A stretch of 64,000 bases of DNA from JACVRW01 sp963751105 (GCA_963751105.1 CAVVTG010000002.1:1054001-1118000), one strand, 5' to 3'. Positions 27,504 through 36,613 are shown, counted from the first letter of the stretch. Translations and numbers: made by a program. The notes: generated by a model from the sequence alone, not told the origin.

Positions 27504-29902
27504 GCGGGCTGAGCGGTCGCCGGGTGGCCGACGCAGCCGCCGGCGCGTCCCGGGCCCCCGGCGGCGCCGTGCACGACGCTCCGCCCGGCTCGGCCACGGC
27601 AGCGCGAGCGGCCGCGACCCCGCTCGACTCGCTGCTCGTGCGACTGGCCGCGTTCGGGGCGCTGGCCGCCTTCGGCGCGGCGCACTGGGCGATGCTCGTG
27701 GCCGACGCCCCGGCGGGGCGGACCATCCTCGGGGTGGCGATCGCCATCGCCGGCGCGGCGGGCCTCGCCCTGGTCGGCCGCCTTCCCCTTCCGCGCGCGG
27801 CGCTGTGGACGGCCGCTGCGCTGATCGGTGTCGTCACGCTCCTGCTGGGCCTGATGGCCGCGGGCCTGCCCGCACGCCTGTTGCTCCCGGCCGGCTGGGC
27901 CGAGCTCACCGACGGCCTCGACCGAGGCCTGGCCGGGGTGCAGGGCGTGGAATGGCCCTACGACGGGCCCGACGAGTGGATCCGGCTGTCGATCCTGCTC
28001 GGCGCGCCGCTCCTGCTGGCGCTCGCCGCGACCCTGGCCTTCTGGCCCGCCCGCCGCGCCGCGCCGGTGCTGCGCGGGGCGGGGCTGGTGGCGCTGCTCG
28101 TCCTCTACGGCACCGCGGTCACCGAGTACGACCCGGGCACCCCCGCCCTGCGGGGACTCGTGCTGCTCCTGCTGGTGGCGGCCTGGCTGTGGCTGCCGCG
28201 CGTGGCGCCACGCGAGGCCGCCCTGGGCGCGGCCGCCGTGGCCGGGATCGGCGTTCTGTCCCTGCCGCTGGCAGCGGCGCTCGACGGCGACCGGCCGTGG
28301 TGGGACTACCGGGCCTGGAGCTGGTTCGGTGACGGCAAGGTGGTGACCTTCGACTGGTCGCACGAGTACGGCCCGCTCGACTGGCCCCGCGACGGAACCA
28401 CGCTGCTCAACGTGCGGGCCGACCGGCCTCATTACTGGAAGGTGCAGGCGCTCGACACCTTCGACGGCCTGCGCTGGATACGGGCGGGCGCAAGGGGCCA
28501 GGACAGCCTTGGCGCCGAGCTGGCCTTCCGGCGCCTCGAAGCCGAAGGCGCCACCTGGGACTACAACGAGTTCAACCCCGCGTGGAACGAGGAGATCGGC
28601 TTCACCGTCCGCTCACTGTCGACCGAGCTCGTGGTCGGCGCGGGGATCACCTACGGCGTGGACGGCATCGACGCGGACACCACCGCCGACGGCACCACCC
28701 TGCTCGAGCCCGGCGAGGAGCTGCGCAAGGGCGACAGCTACACCGTGCAAGCCTACGCGCCCGATCCGACCAAGGCCCAGATGAGGGGCGCGCCTGACGG
28801 CTACTCGGACAGCTGGATCGCCTACACCGCGCTGTTCCTCCCCGACCGCAGCGACGACGCCACCGAGGGCGTGGGCCTGCAGGGTGACGCCGCACGGTCC
28901 GCGGACACGCTCGGGCGCGACGCTATCTTCGTACCGCTGCGCGGCGACCCCGACAGCGGGGGAGGCCCGGAGGTCCTCCGGGCCCTCGAGAACTCCCGCT
29001 ACGCGCGTATGTACGACCTGACCAGGCGCATCACCGCGGGCTCCGCCACTCCCTACGACGCCGTCAAGGGCGTGGAGCGCTACCTCAAGCGCAACTACCC
29101 CTACAGCGAGCGCGTGCCGACGCGGCCGCTGCCGCTCAACGGGTTCCTGTTCGAGGACCGGCGCGGCTACTGCCAGCAGTTCTCCGGGACCATGGCCCTG
29201 ATGCTGCGCATGGCCGGGATTCCGGCGCGCGTGGCCACCGGCTTCTCGCCGGGCTCGTTCAACCGCGACAGCGGCGAGTTCCGCGTGCGCGACCTGGACG
29301 CCCACTCCTGGGTGGAGGTCTGGTTCACGGGCATCGGCTGGGTGCCCTTCGATCCCACGCCGGCGGCCTCGCCGGCCGAGTCGCAGTCCACTGCGGCCGC
29401 GGCCAGCGCCGCGGGCACCGGCGCGGGCGACATCCGGCGCGGCCGGGAGGGCGTGGCGGCCGAGCGGGCCCAGGGAGGCGCGACCACCTCGAGCGAGGAC
29501 GGCGTGGGCTGGGTTCTTCCCGCGCTGATCACCCTCGTTCTCGCCTTGCCGGCCGCCGCGGCCTTCGTGCTGGTGAGGCGCGCGCGCCGGCTGCGGGAGC
29601 TCGAGCCCGGTGAGCTCGCCGACGCGCAGCTCTCCGAGCTTCGCCGCACGCTCCTGAAACTCGGCTGGGACCTGCCCACCACCACCACCCTGCTGGGCCT
29701 GGAGCGTCGTCTCGGCCGCTTCGCCGGCCCCGCGTCCCAGGCCTACGCCGGCGCCCTGCGCGCCGCGCGCTTCGATCCACGCGAGCCCGCCGGACCGAAG
29801 CTCGGCGAGCGCCGCGCGGTGCGCCGCGAGCTCAGCCGCGGGAGCGTCCGCGATCGCCTGCTGGCACTGCTGGCGATGCCGCCCGTCGGCCCGCGCAGCT
29901 GA
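27500..29902 (+). CDS. Membrane transglutaminase-like protein (TgpA/DUF3488 type)
   Basis: The 800-residue protein has about seven N-terminal membrane helices (to about 270), an extracytoplasmic transglutaminase-like domain and one helix near 670-690. The catalytic triad is complete: Cys558 in RGYCQQF, His602 in DAHSWVEVW and Asp618 in FDPTPA. In the MoxR-DUF58-TgpA trio it likely processes or cross-links envelope proteins, although substrates are unknown. A long Asp-rich region (about 440-520) precedes the core domain. Coupled to DUF58 by a 4-base overlap. Confidence 0.88.
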   Translation: MSGLSGRRVADAAAGASRAPGGAVHDAPPGSATAARAAATPLDSLLVRLAAFGALAAFGAAHWAMLVADAPAGRTILGVAIAIAGAAGLALVGRLPLPRAALWTAAALIGVVTLLLGLMAAGLPARLLLPAGWAELTDGLDRGLAGVQGVEWPYDGPDEWIRLSILLGAPLLLALAATLAFWPARRAAPVLRGAGLVALLVLYGTAVTEYDPGTPALRGLVLLLLVAAWLWLPRVAPREAALGAAAVAGIGVLSLPLAAALDGDRPWWDYRAWSWFGDGKVVTFDWSHEYGPLDWPRDGTTLLNVRADRPHYWKVQALDTFDGLRWIRAGARGQDSLGAELAFRRLEAEGATWDYNEFNPAWNEEIGFTVRSLSTELVVGAGITYGVDGIDADTTADGTTLLEPGEELRKGDSYTVQAYAPDPTKAQMRGAPDGYSDSWIAYTALFLPDRSDDATEGVGLQGDAARSADTLGRDAIFVPLRGDPDSGGGPEVLRALENSRYARMYDLTRRITAGSATPYDAVKGVERYLKRNYPYSERVPTRPLPLNGFLFEDRRGYCQQFSGTMALMLRMAGIPARVATGFSPGSFNRDSGEFRVRDLDAHSWVEVWFTGIGWVPFDPTPAASPAESQSTAAAASAAGTGAGDIRRGREGVAAERAQGGATTSSEDGVGWVLPALITLVLALPAAAAFVLVRRARRLRELEPGELADAQLSELRRTLLKLGWDLPTTTTLLGLERRLGRFAGPASQAYAGALRAARFDPREPAGPKLGERRAVRRELSRGSVRDRLLALLAMPPVGPRS

Positions 29903-29943
29903 GCTTTACCCAGCTCTAAGGTTGCCTCTCCACACTGGACGGC

Positions 29944-31131
29944 ATGAACTCCCGTGGCGCGAATCTTCTTGCCGGCCTGCTTGGCGGTCTCATCGTGCTC
30001 GTGGCCGGCGCCGTCCTGATCTCCACGGACGTGATCGACACGGGCGACGACCAGACCGTCGTGCAGCGCCAGGCCCCGATGACGCAGGCAACCGCCGAGG
30101 ACGGCGACGGCCGCACCGTGCGTGACATCTACGCCTCCGAGGGCCGCGGCGTGGCCTTCATCTCCGCCTCCGGCGTGAGCGACTCGAGCTCCGGCTTCGA
30201 CCAGCCTCAGCAGGGCGACGCCACCGGCTCGGGCTTCGTCGTCGACCGCGACGGCACGATCCTCACCAACGCCCACGTGGTGGAGGGGGCTGACAGCGTG
30301 ACCGTCAGCTTCGAGGAGGGCGGCGAGGAGATCGACGCCGAGGTGAAGGGCGTGGACACGTCCAGTGACCTCGCGGCTCTGAAGATCGATCCCTCCGAGG
30401 TCGAGGATCTCGCCGTGCTTCCGCTCGGCGACTCGTCCAAGCTCCAAGTGGGCGACGCCGTCGTGGCCATCGGCAACCCCTTCGGCTACAGCCGCACCGT
30501 CACCACCGGGATCGTCTCCGGCCTCCAGCGTGAGATCACCGCTCCGGACGGCTTCCAGATCTCGAACGTCGTCCAGACCGACGCCTCGATCAACCCCGGC
30601 AACTCGGGCGGGCCGCTGCTCGACTCGCAGGGCCGCGTGATCGGCATCAACTCGCAGATCGCCACCGGCGGCGGCCAGGGTTCGGTGGGCATCGGCTTCG
30701 CCGTGCCCGTCAACACGGCCAAGGAGCTGCTCCCGCAGCTCAAGCAGGGTGGCGACATCGACCGCGCCTACCTCGGCGTGAACATGTCCGACGTGACCGC
30801 GGACGTGGCCTCCGAGCTCGACCTGCCGGTCGAGGAGGGCGCGCTGATAGTCGAGGCGGTGGAGGGTGGACCCGCCGCCGAAGCCGGCCTGCAGGGCGAC
30901 ACGAACGGCGGCGACCTGATCGTGAAGGTCGACGGCGAGGAGATCACCAACTCCGGCGATGTGGCCGCGGCCATCGCCGACAACAGCCCGGGCGACAGCG
31001 TCGAGATCGAGTTCTACCGCGACGGCGACCTGCAGACCGAGGAGGTCGAGCTGGGCGAGCGCCCGGAGTCGGCCGAGTCGCAGCCGGCCGTGCCCGAAGA
31101 GCAGGACGACGGCGGCGGCCTCTTCCCCTAG
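29944..31131 (+). CDS. HtrA/DegP-like S1C serine protease with PDZ domain
   Basis: This 395-residue envelope protease has an N-terminal membrane anchor (about 8-30) and a trypsin-like domain with triad His111 (TNAHVV), Asp142 (DTSSDLAALKI) and Ser221 (GNSGGPLL). A single PDZ domain (about 265-365) and a Pro/Glu/Asp-rich tail ending GGGLFP follow. Its role is probably quality control of exported proteins. TAAGGT at 29917-29922 may be its -10. It closes the envelope block inserted between the two trp gene groups. Confidence 0.9.
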   Translation: MNSRGANLLAGLLGGLIVLVAGAVLISTDVIDTGDDQTVVQRQAPMTQATAEDGDGRTVRDIYASEGRGVAFISASGVSDSSSGFDQPQQGDATGSGFVVDRDGTILTNAHVVEGADSVTVSFEEGGEEIDAEVKGVDTSSDLAALKIDPSEVEDLAVLPLGDSSKLQVGDAVVAIGNPFGYSRTVTTGIVSGLQREITAPDGFQISNVVQTDASINPGNSGGPLLDSQGRVIGINSQIATGGGQGSVGIGFAVPVNTAKELLPQLKQGGDIDRAYLGVNMSDVTADVASELDLPVEEGALIVEAVEGGPAAEAGLQGDTNGGDLIVKVDGEEITNSGDVAAAIADNSPGDSVEIEFYRDGDLQTEEVELGERPESAESQPAVPEEQDDGGGLFP

Positions 31132-31160
31132 GCGCTGCACCCTGGGCGCCACGCGGGCCT

Positions 31161-31175
31161 GCGACCATAGGTCGC
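31161..31175 (+). repeat. Perfect inverted repeat next to the trpF start
   Basis: GCGACC (31161-31166) and GGTCGC (31170-31175) are exact inverted repeats with a 3-base spacer, ending 1 base before the trpF GTG. It could be an operator overlapping the promoter, or an RNA hairpin occluding initiation. Confidence 0.5.
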
Positions 31176-31176
31176 C

Positions 31177-31818
31177 GTGACCCGCGTGAAGATCTGTGGC
31201 ATCACCGGCCCGGCGGACGCTCGCCGGGCCGTTGAGCTTGGTGCCTGGGCGCTCGGGATGATCTTCTGGCCCGGTAGCCCGCGCGCCTGCGCGCCCGAGG
31301 AGGCGGAGGCGATCGGGGCCGAGCTGCACCGCTCGGCCGAGCTGACCGGTGTGTTCGTCAACGCGACCCTCGACGAGGTGGCCGCGGCCGCCGACCGTCA
31401 CCGGCTCAGCCTCCTGCAGCTGCACGGCGACGAGGGTCCGGTCTACTGCCGCGAGGCGGCCCGGCGGACCGGTTGCCGGGTGATGAAGGCCGCCCGCATC
31501 CGGGATGCCGCGCAGGTGCAGGCGTTGCGGGCCTTCCCCACGGATTTCCACCTGCTCGACACCTTCTCGGAGCACGCCCCGGGCGGCACCGGCAGGAGCT
31601 TCGACTGGGAGCTCGCGCGCCTGCACCCCGCCACCCCCCGGATGGTGCTCTCGGGCGGTCTCACGCCCGAAAACGTGGCCGAGGCCATCGAGGAGGTGCG
31701 CCCGTTCGCCGTCGACAGCGCCAGCGGCACCGAGGCCGAGCCGGGCCGAAAGGACCCGGCCAAGCTCGAGGCCTTCTTCCGTGCCGTGGCGGCCGCCGAC
31801 CAGCTCGCCGTGGCATGA
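31177..31818 (+). CDS. trpF: Phosphoribosylanthranilate isomerase
   Basis: TrpF performs the Amadori rearrangement between TrpD and TrpC. The 213-residue TIM barrel has the catalytic Cys in VKICGIT near residue 7, LQLHGDEG, the LLDTFSEHAPGGTGRSFDW phosphate region, and the LSGGLTPENV motif. The GTG start follows a tight inverted repeat. It leads trpF-trpB-trpA, with trpB overlapping its stop. Confidence 0.93.
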   Translation: MTRVKICGITGPADARRAVELGAWALGMIFWPGSPRACAPEEAEAIGAELHRSAELTGVFVNATLDEVAAAADRHRLSLLQLHGDEGPVYCREAARRTGCRVMKAARIRDAAQVQALRAFPTDFHLLDTFSEHAPGGTGRSFDWELARLHPATPRMVLSGGLTPENVAEAIEEVRPFAVDSASGTEAEPGRKDPAKLEAFFRAVAAADQLAVA

Positions 31819-32984
31819 GCTCGCCCCCGCTGGAGCGGCGCTTCGGCCCCTACGGCGGCCGCTACGTGCCGGAGACGCTCGTGCCGGCGCTCGACGAGCT
31901 CGAGCGCGAGTGGCTGTCGGCCCGCTCGGACCCCGCCTATCTCGACGAGCTCGACGCCCTGCTGCGCGACTACGTGGGCCGGCCCACCCCGCTCTACCAC
32001 GCGACGCGCCTCTCCGAGGCCACGGGCGGCGAGGTGTGGCTCAAGCGCGAGGACCTGACCCACACCGGCTCGCACAAGATCAACAACGCGCTCGGCCAGG
32101 CGCTGCTGGCCCGCCGCATGGGCAAGCCACGGGTGATCGCCGAGACGGGTGCAGGGCAGCACGGGGTGGCCTCGGCCACGGCGTGCGCGCTGCTGGGACT
32201 CGAATGCGTGGTCTACATGGGCCGCGAGGACATGCGCCGCCAGGAGCCCAACGTGCAGCGCATGCGCCTGCTCGGCGCCGAGGTGGAGGGGGTGGACGCG
32301 GGCGCGCGAACGCTGAAGGAGGCGGTGTCCGCCGCGATTCGCGACTGGGTGGCCAACGTGGCCACGACCCACTACATAATCGGCTCCTGCGTGGGGCCCG
32401 CGCCCTATCCCGCCCTGGTGCGCGACCTGCAGCGGCGGATCGGCGACGAGGCGCGGGAGCAGCTGCTCGAGCAGGCCGGCCGGCTGCCCGACCGCGTGGT
32501 CGCCTGCGTGGGAGGTGGCTCGAACGCCATCGGCAGCTTCATCCCGTTCGTGGACGACGACGTCGAGCTCGTGGGAGTGGAGGCCGGGGGCGAGGGGCTC
32601 GGCACGCTGCGCCACTCGGCGCCGCTGACCACGGGAGCGCGCGGAGTGCTGCACGGAGCCATGTCGGCCGTGCTGCAGGACGAGGAGGGCCAGATCCTCG
32701 AGGCGCACTCGATCTCCGCGGGCCTCGACTATCCCGGCGTGGGCCCGGAGCACGCCTGGCTGCGCGACTCCGGGCGGGTGCGCTACGTGGCCGTGGAGGA
32801 CGGCGCGGCCCTGGCCGCCTTTCGCCGCGTGGCCCAGCTGGAGGGGATCCTTCCGGCGCTCGAGCCGGCTCACGCGCTGGCCTGGCTCCTGGCCAACCCG
32901 AGTCCGGGCCTGGCCCTCGTGACGCTGTCGGGCCGAGGCGACAAGGACCTCGCGGAGGTGCTCTCGCTCGAGGGTCCGGCGTGA
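31815..32984 (+). CDS. trpB: Tryptophan synthase beta chain
   Basis: TrpB condenses indole with serine using PLP. The 389-residue product begins with the family FGPYGGRYVPETL block. It has the PLP Lys88 in HTGSHKINN, the GAGQHGVA loop, the phosphate-binding CVGGGSNAIG loop and the LDYPGVGPEH segment. ATG overlaps trpF by 4 bases and the 3' end overlaps trpA by 4 bases. Confidence 0.96.
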   Translation: MSSPPLERRFGPYGGRYVPETLVPALDELEREWLSARSDPAYLDELDALLRDYVGRPTPLYHATRLSEATGGEVWLKREDLTHTGSHKINNALGQALLARRMGKPRVIAETGAGQHGVASATACALLGLECVVYMGREDMRRQEPNVQRMRLLGAEVEGVDAGARTLKEAVSAAIRDWVANVATTHYIIGSCVGPAPYPALVRDLQRRIGDEAREQLLEQAGRLPDRVVACVGGGSNAIGSFIPFVDDDVELVGVEAGGEGLGTLRHSAPLTTGARGVLHGAMSAVLQDEEGQILEAHSISAGLDYPGVGPEHAWLRDSGRVRYVAVEDGAALAAFRRVAQLEGILPALEPAHALAWLLANPSPGLALVTLSGRGDKDLAEVLSLEGPA

Positions 32985-33772
32985 GCGTCACCGCCACCGG
33001 CAGCGACCGCATCGCCGGCGCCTTCGCCGGTCACGGCAAGCGCGCGGCGCTGATGCCGTACCTGATGGGCGGCCACCCGAGCCCGGAGGCATCGCTCGAG
33101 GCGGGCCTCGCGGCAGCAGACGCCGGGGCCGACCTGATCGAGCTGGGGATTCCATTCTCCGATCCGCTCGCCGACGGACCGGTGATCCACGAGGCGGCCA
33201 GCGAGGCCCTGGCCGCTGGGGTCACGCCGCACGCCGTCCTGCGCGTGTGCGAGGGCATCGCGGAGCGCGTGCCGGTGGTGCTGATGGTCTACGCCAACGT
33301 GGTGCTCGCCGCCGGTGTCGAGCGCTTCGCCCTGCGCGCGGCGGCCGCCGGCGCGGCCGGGCTGATCGTGCCGGACATGCCCCACGACGAGGCCGGCGAC
33401 CTGCGCGCGGCCTGCGACGCCGAGGGGCTTGCGCTGGTGCCGCTGGTGGCGCCCACGAGCACGCCCGAGCGGATCACCGAGATCGGCGCCGATGCCCGCG
33501 GGTTCGTCTACACCGTTTCGCTCACCGGCACCACGGGAGAGCGGGTCGAGCTGCCTCCCGGCCTCGAGCAGACGGTGGCCCGCGTGCGGGCGGCCAGCCC
33601 GGTTCCGGTTGCGGTGGGGTTCGGGATCTCGACCGCTCAGCACGCCCGGGCCGTGGCCGAGATCGCCGACGGCGTGATCGTCGGGAGCCGCGTGGTGCGC
33701 GCAGGGGCGGAGGGCGGACCGGCCGCCGTGGGGCGGTTGGTGGACGAGCTCAGCGAGGCACTCGCGGCCTGA
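32981..33772 (+). CDS. trpA: Tryptophan synthase alpha chain
   Basis: TrpA cleaves indole-3-glycerol phosphate and channels indole to TrpB. The 263-residue TIM-barrel protein has the catalytic Glu in LIELGIPFSDPLADGP and the conserved Asp in LIVPDMPHDEA. The phosphate-binding TGTTGER and VGFGIST loops are also present. The GTG start lies inside the trpB end. It is the last trp gene in this group. Confidence 0.95.
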   Translation: MSVTATGSDRIAGAFAGHGKRAALMPYLMGGHPSPEASLEAGLAAADAGADLIELGIPFSDPLADGPVIHEAASEALAAGVTPHAVLRVCEGIAERVPVVLMVYANVVLAAGVERFALRAAAAGAAGLIVPDMPHDEAGDLRAACDAEGLALVPLVAPTSTPERITEIGADARGFVYTVSLTGTTGERVELPPGLEQTVARVRAASPVPVAVGFGISTAQHARAVAEIADGVIVGSRVVRAGAEGGPAAVGRLVDELSEALAA

Positions 33773-33815
33773 ACGGGCGGAACGCTCCACGCACCAGGCG
33801 GTTGCCCTACCGCTG

Positions 33816-33832
33816 AGATTGTGGAACAATCT
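33816..33832 (+). promoter_or_regulatory. Palindromic operator-like site
   Basis: AGATTGT and ACAATCT are exact inverted repeats separated by GGA, 8 bases before ATG 33841. The core TTGTGGAACAA fits the general TNGTNNNACNA form recognised by FadR-subfamily GntR repressors. Its partner regulator is unknown. Confidence 0.5.
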
Positions 33833-33840
33833 GTCCGGTC

Positions 33841-34728
33841 ATGGCTCGTCTGCAGGTCATCTGCGCCGCGCTCCTGTTCGGCACCACCGGCACCGCTCAG
33901 GCGCTCGGTCCCTCGGCTTCCTCGGTCGTCGTCGGCGCGTCGAGGGTCGTGCTCGGCGGCGCGTTGCTGCTGGCCTTCGCCGTGCTGGCCCGACGCCTGA
34001 AGGTGGGCGGGCCCGCCACCCTCGTGCTGCTGGCCGGGGTCTGTGTGGCCGTGTACCAGGTGAGCTTCTTCGCCGCGATCGCCGACACGGGAGTGGCCGT
34101 GGGCACGGTGGCGGCGCTCGGCTCGGCGCCTGTCTGGGCCGGGCTGCTGGCGCGCCGCTTTGCCGGCGAGCGCCTCGACCGCCGCTGGGCCGCGGCCACT
34201 GCGCTCGCCGGTCTCGGGGTGGGCGTGCTGATCCTGGGCGGCTCGTCCGGTGGTGACGTGTCGGCGCCCGGTGTGGGTCTCGCCCTCGTCGCCGGCGCGG
34301 GCTACGCGGGCTATGCGGTGGCCGGCAAGCGCATGCTCGACGCCGGCGGCACGCCCGAGGGCGTGATGGCGGCCGTCTTCGCCGCCGGAGGCCTGCTGCT
34401 CCTGCCGGTCCTGATCCTCGGCCCCACCGGCGAGCTCGCCGGTCCCGGTGGGCTGGCCATGGTGCTCTACATCGCCGCGGTGCCAACGGCCCTCGCCTAC
34501 GTCCTGTTCGCCCGCGGCCTCGAGCGCATCGGAGCGGGCGAGACGGCCACGCTCACCCTGGCCGAGCCGCTCACGGCGACCCTGCTCGGCGTACTCGTGC
34601 TGGGTGAGCGGCCAGGGGCCGCGGCCGTCCTCGGAGGGGCGTGCGTCCTCGGCGGCCTGGTCCTGCTCGCGGTCCGCCCGCCGGTCCGCGCGCGGCTCGC
34701 GCTGAGGCCCGCGGAAGCCGGGGCCTAG
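33841..34728 (+). CDS. EamA/DMT-superfamily transporter
   Basis: The 295-residue protein is almost entirely hydrophobic with ten predicted helices in two EamA repeats. It has the family features near the second half (ALAYVLFARGLERIGAGETATLTLAEPLTATLLG). Such transporters usually export amino acids or other small metabolites. The palindrome upstream suggests repressor control, possibly by an exported compound. It lies 68 bases after trpA. A link to aromatic amino acid export is tempting but unsupported. Confidence 0.85.
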   Translation: MARLQVICAALLFGTTGTAQALGPSASSVVVGASRVVLGGALLLAFAVLARRLKVGGPATLVLLAGVCVAVYQVSFFAAIADTGVAVGTVAALGSAPVWAGLLARRFAGERLDRRWAAATALAGLGVGVLILGGSSGGDVSAPGVGLALVAGAGYAGYAVAGKRMLDAGGTPEGVMAAVFAAGGLLLLPVLILGPTGELAGPGGLAMVLYIAAVPTALAYVLFARGLERIGAGETATLTLAEPLTATLLGVLVLGERPGAAAVLGGACVLGGLVLLAVRPPVRARLALRPAEAGA

Positions 34729-34743
34729 CGCGGAGAATCACTG

Positions 34744-34749
34744 GTAGGC
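34744..34749 (+). promoter_or_regulatory. Putative -10 element of the NTF2-like gene
   Basis: TAGGCT lies 9 bases upstream of ATG 34759, consistent with a very short or absent 5' leader. Confidence 0.3.
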
Positions 34750-34758
34750 TGGGCCAGG

Positions 34759-35337
34759 ATGGCCGAACCCAAGGCGGAGCGCTCGACGGCTGCCGGCGAC
34801 CCCCCCGAGGCGGCGCCGAAGCCCAAGCGGATCAGCAAGCGCAAGCGGGTCGAGGCGCACTGCCGTTCCTACTTCGAGGCGCTCAACCGCCGCGACGTGC
34901 GCGTCATCGGCGAGCACTGGCGCGAGGACGGCGTGGCGGACATCGCGCCGGTGGGCATATTCCGGGGCCGGGCAGAGATCATGGAGTTCTTCTCCGCGGT
35001 CTTTGCCGGCGCGCCCGACATGGAGACCACGGTCACACGCGTCGTCGCCGGGGACAGGAGCGCCGCCGTCGAGTGGCGCATGCAGGGCACCTTCGAGGGC
35101 GAGACCTTCCAGGGGATCGACCCCACTGGCGGGCGGCTCGACCTGCGCGGGCTCGACCTCCTGGAGATCGAGGACGACCAGATCGTGAGCAACACCGCCT
35201 ACTACGACGGCATGGCCTTCGCCCGACAGGTGGGCATGATGCCGGCCCAGGACTCGGGCGCCGAGCGCGCGCTCAAGGGCGCCTTCAACGCGGTCACCCG
35301 CGCCCGGCGCGCCGTCTCCGAGAGGACGGCCTCCTGA
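34759..35337 (+). CDS. SnoaL-like (NTF2 fold) protein with basic N-terminus
   Basis: The 192-residue product has a Lys/Glu/Pro-rich disordered N-terminus (about 1-30, with KPKRISKRKR). A SnoaL-like polyketide-cyclase-type domain follows, including HWREDGVADIAPVGIFRG and VVAGDRSAAVEWRMQG. A basic C-terminal tail ends the protein. No catalytic function can be inferred, and many such domains bind small hydrophobic molecules. Its stop overlaps the next start (TGATGA), so the two are co-translated. Confidence 0.72.
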   Translation: MAEPKAERSTAAGDPPEAAPKPKRISKRKRVEAHCRSYFEALNRRDVRVIGEHWREDGVADIAPVGIFRGRAEIMEFFSAVFAGAPDMETTVTRVVAGDRSAAVEWRMQGTFEGETFQGIDPTGGRLDLRGLDLLEIEDDQIVSNTAYYDGMAFARQVGMMPAQDSGAERALKGAFNAVTRARRAVSERTAS

Positions 35338-35537
35338 TGATCGTGCTGGTGGCCTTCACGATCGGCCTGATCTTCTGGGTAACGGCCTGGTCGTTCGACA
35401 TCAAGTCCTTCGACGCCTTCCTGGTAACGGTGCTGCTCACGGTCAGCGCCGCCGGATACATGATCGCGAAGCCCTTCATCGACCAGCTGATGGGCCGCTC
35501 CGACGAGCCGGCCGACGATCCCGGCGCCGCCTACTAG
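35337..35537 (+). CDS. Small membrane protein, unknown function
   Basis: A 66-residue protein beginning MIVLVAFTIGLIFWVTAW, with two predicted membrane helices (about 2-18 and 27-45) and an acidic tail rich in Asp, Glu and Pro. The ATG at 35337 shares a base with the upstream stop, which supports translation. No family is recognised. It is probably membrane-localised and may act with the NTF2-like protein, but this is inference from position only. Confidence 0.6.
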   Translation: MIVLVAFTIGLIFWVTAWSFDIKSFDAFLVTVLLTVSAAGYMIAKPFIDQLMGRSDEPADDPGAAY

Positions 35538-35552
35538 GGCTAGCCGCCCCGC

Positions 35553-36584
35553 TCAGCCGAAGAACGTCGCCGCGGCTTCGTAGTCGTCGGCGGGGACGGT
35601 GCGCAGGTCGGCCACGGCCTCGGACAGCGGCACCAGCTGGATGCGGGTGCCGAGCAGCGCCGGCATGAGGCCCCACTGATCCTCGTGCGCGGCGTCGGCC
35701 GCCGCCACCCCGAGCCGCGTGGCCAGCACGCGGTCGAAGGCCGTGGGGGTGCCGCCGCGCTGGATGTGGCCGAGCACCGTGGCCCGCGACTCGTAGCCCG
35801 TGCGCGACTCGATCTCGCGCTCGAGGCGCTGCCCGATCCCGCCGAGGCGAACGTGGCCGAACTCGTCCTCGTCGCCCTCCACCGTCTCCATCGTCCCCTC
35901 CTCGGGCCGAGCCCCCTCGGCCACCACCACGATCGAGAAGAAGCGCCCGCGCGAGTGGCGCCGGCGGATGAGGCGACACACCTCCTCGATGTCGAACGGC
36001 CGCTCCGGGATCAGGATCACGTCGGCCCCGCCGGCCAGCCCGGAGTGAAGGGCGATCCAGCCGGCGTGGCGGCCCATGACCTCGACGATCATCACCCGGT
36101 TGTGCGACTCCGCCGTGGTGTGGAGGCGGTCGATCGCGTCGGTGGCTATCTGCACCGCGGTGTCGAAGCCGAAGGTCATGTCGGTCCCGCCGAGATCGTT
36201 GTCGATCGTCTTCGGCACCCCGAGCACCGGCAGCCCGTGCTCGGTGTGGAGCCGGGCGGCCGCGCCCAGCGTGTCCTCGCCGCCGATCGCGATCAGCCCG
36301 TTGAGGTTCAGCGTCGCCATGTTCTCGCGGATCTGGTCAGGACCGTCCTCGCGCTTGAACGGGTTGGTGCGCGAGGAGCGCAGGATCGTCCCTCCTCGCG
36401 GCAGGATCCCCCGCGTGGACTCGACCGTCAGCTCCTCGTAGGCGTTCTCGATCGGTCCACGCCAGCCGTCGCGGAAGCCGACGATGGCGTGACCGTGTGC
36501 ATCGATACCCCTGCGGACGATCGCGCGGATCACGGCGTTGAGACCGGGGCAGTCCCCTCCTCCGGTGAGCACTCCGATCCGCAC
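35553..36584 (-). CDS. 6-phosphofructokinase, PPi-dependent type predicted
   Basis: The 343-residue protein is a full-length phosphofructokinase starting at GTG 36584 (RIGVLTGGGDCPGLN). The phosphoryl-donor motif is GGEDT at residues 101-105, so Asp104 replaces the Gly of ATP-dependent enzymes. The next loop is PKTIDND with Lys125 instead of Gly. This Asp/Lys pair marks pyrophosphate-dependent PFKs such as that of Amycolatopsis methanolica. The reaction would be reversible fructose-6-phosphate phosphorylation with PPi. A TTG 18 bases upstream is an alternative start. Divergent from a solute-binding protein gene. Confidence 0.88.
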   Translation of the reverse strand: MRIGVLTGGGDCPGLNAVIRAIVRRGIDAHGHAIVGFRDGWRGPIENAYEELTVESTRGILPRGGTILRSSRTNPFKREDGPDQIRENMATLNLNGLIAIGGEDTLGAAARLHTEHGLPVLGVPKTIDNDLGGTDMTFGFDTAVQIATDAIDRLHTTAESHNRVMIVEVMGRHAGWIALHSGLAGGADVILIPERPFDIEEVCRLIRRRHSRGRFFSIVVVAEGARPEEGTMETVEGDEDEFGHVRLGGIGQRLEREIESRTGYESRATVLGHIQRGGTPTAFDRVLATRLGVAAADAAHEDQWGLMPALLGTRIQLVPLSEAVADLRTVPADDYEAAATFFG

Positions 36585-36613
36585 TGCCGGGTAGTAAAAC
36601 AAGCCTCGTCACA

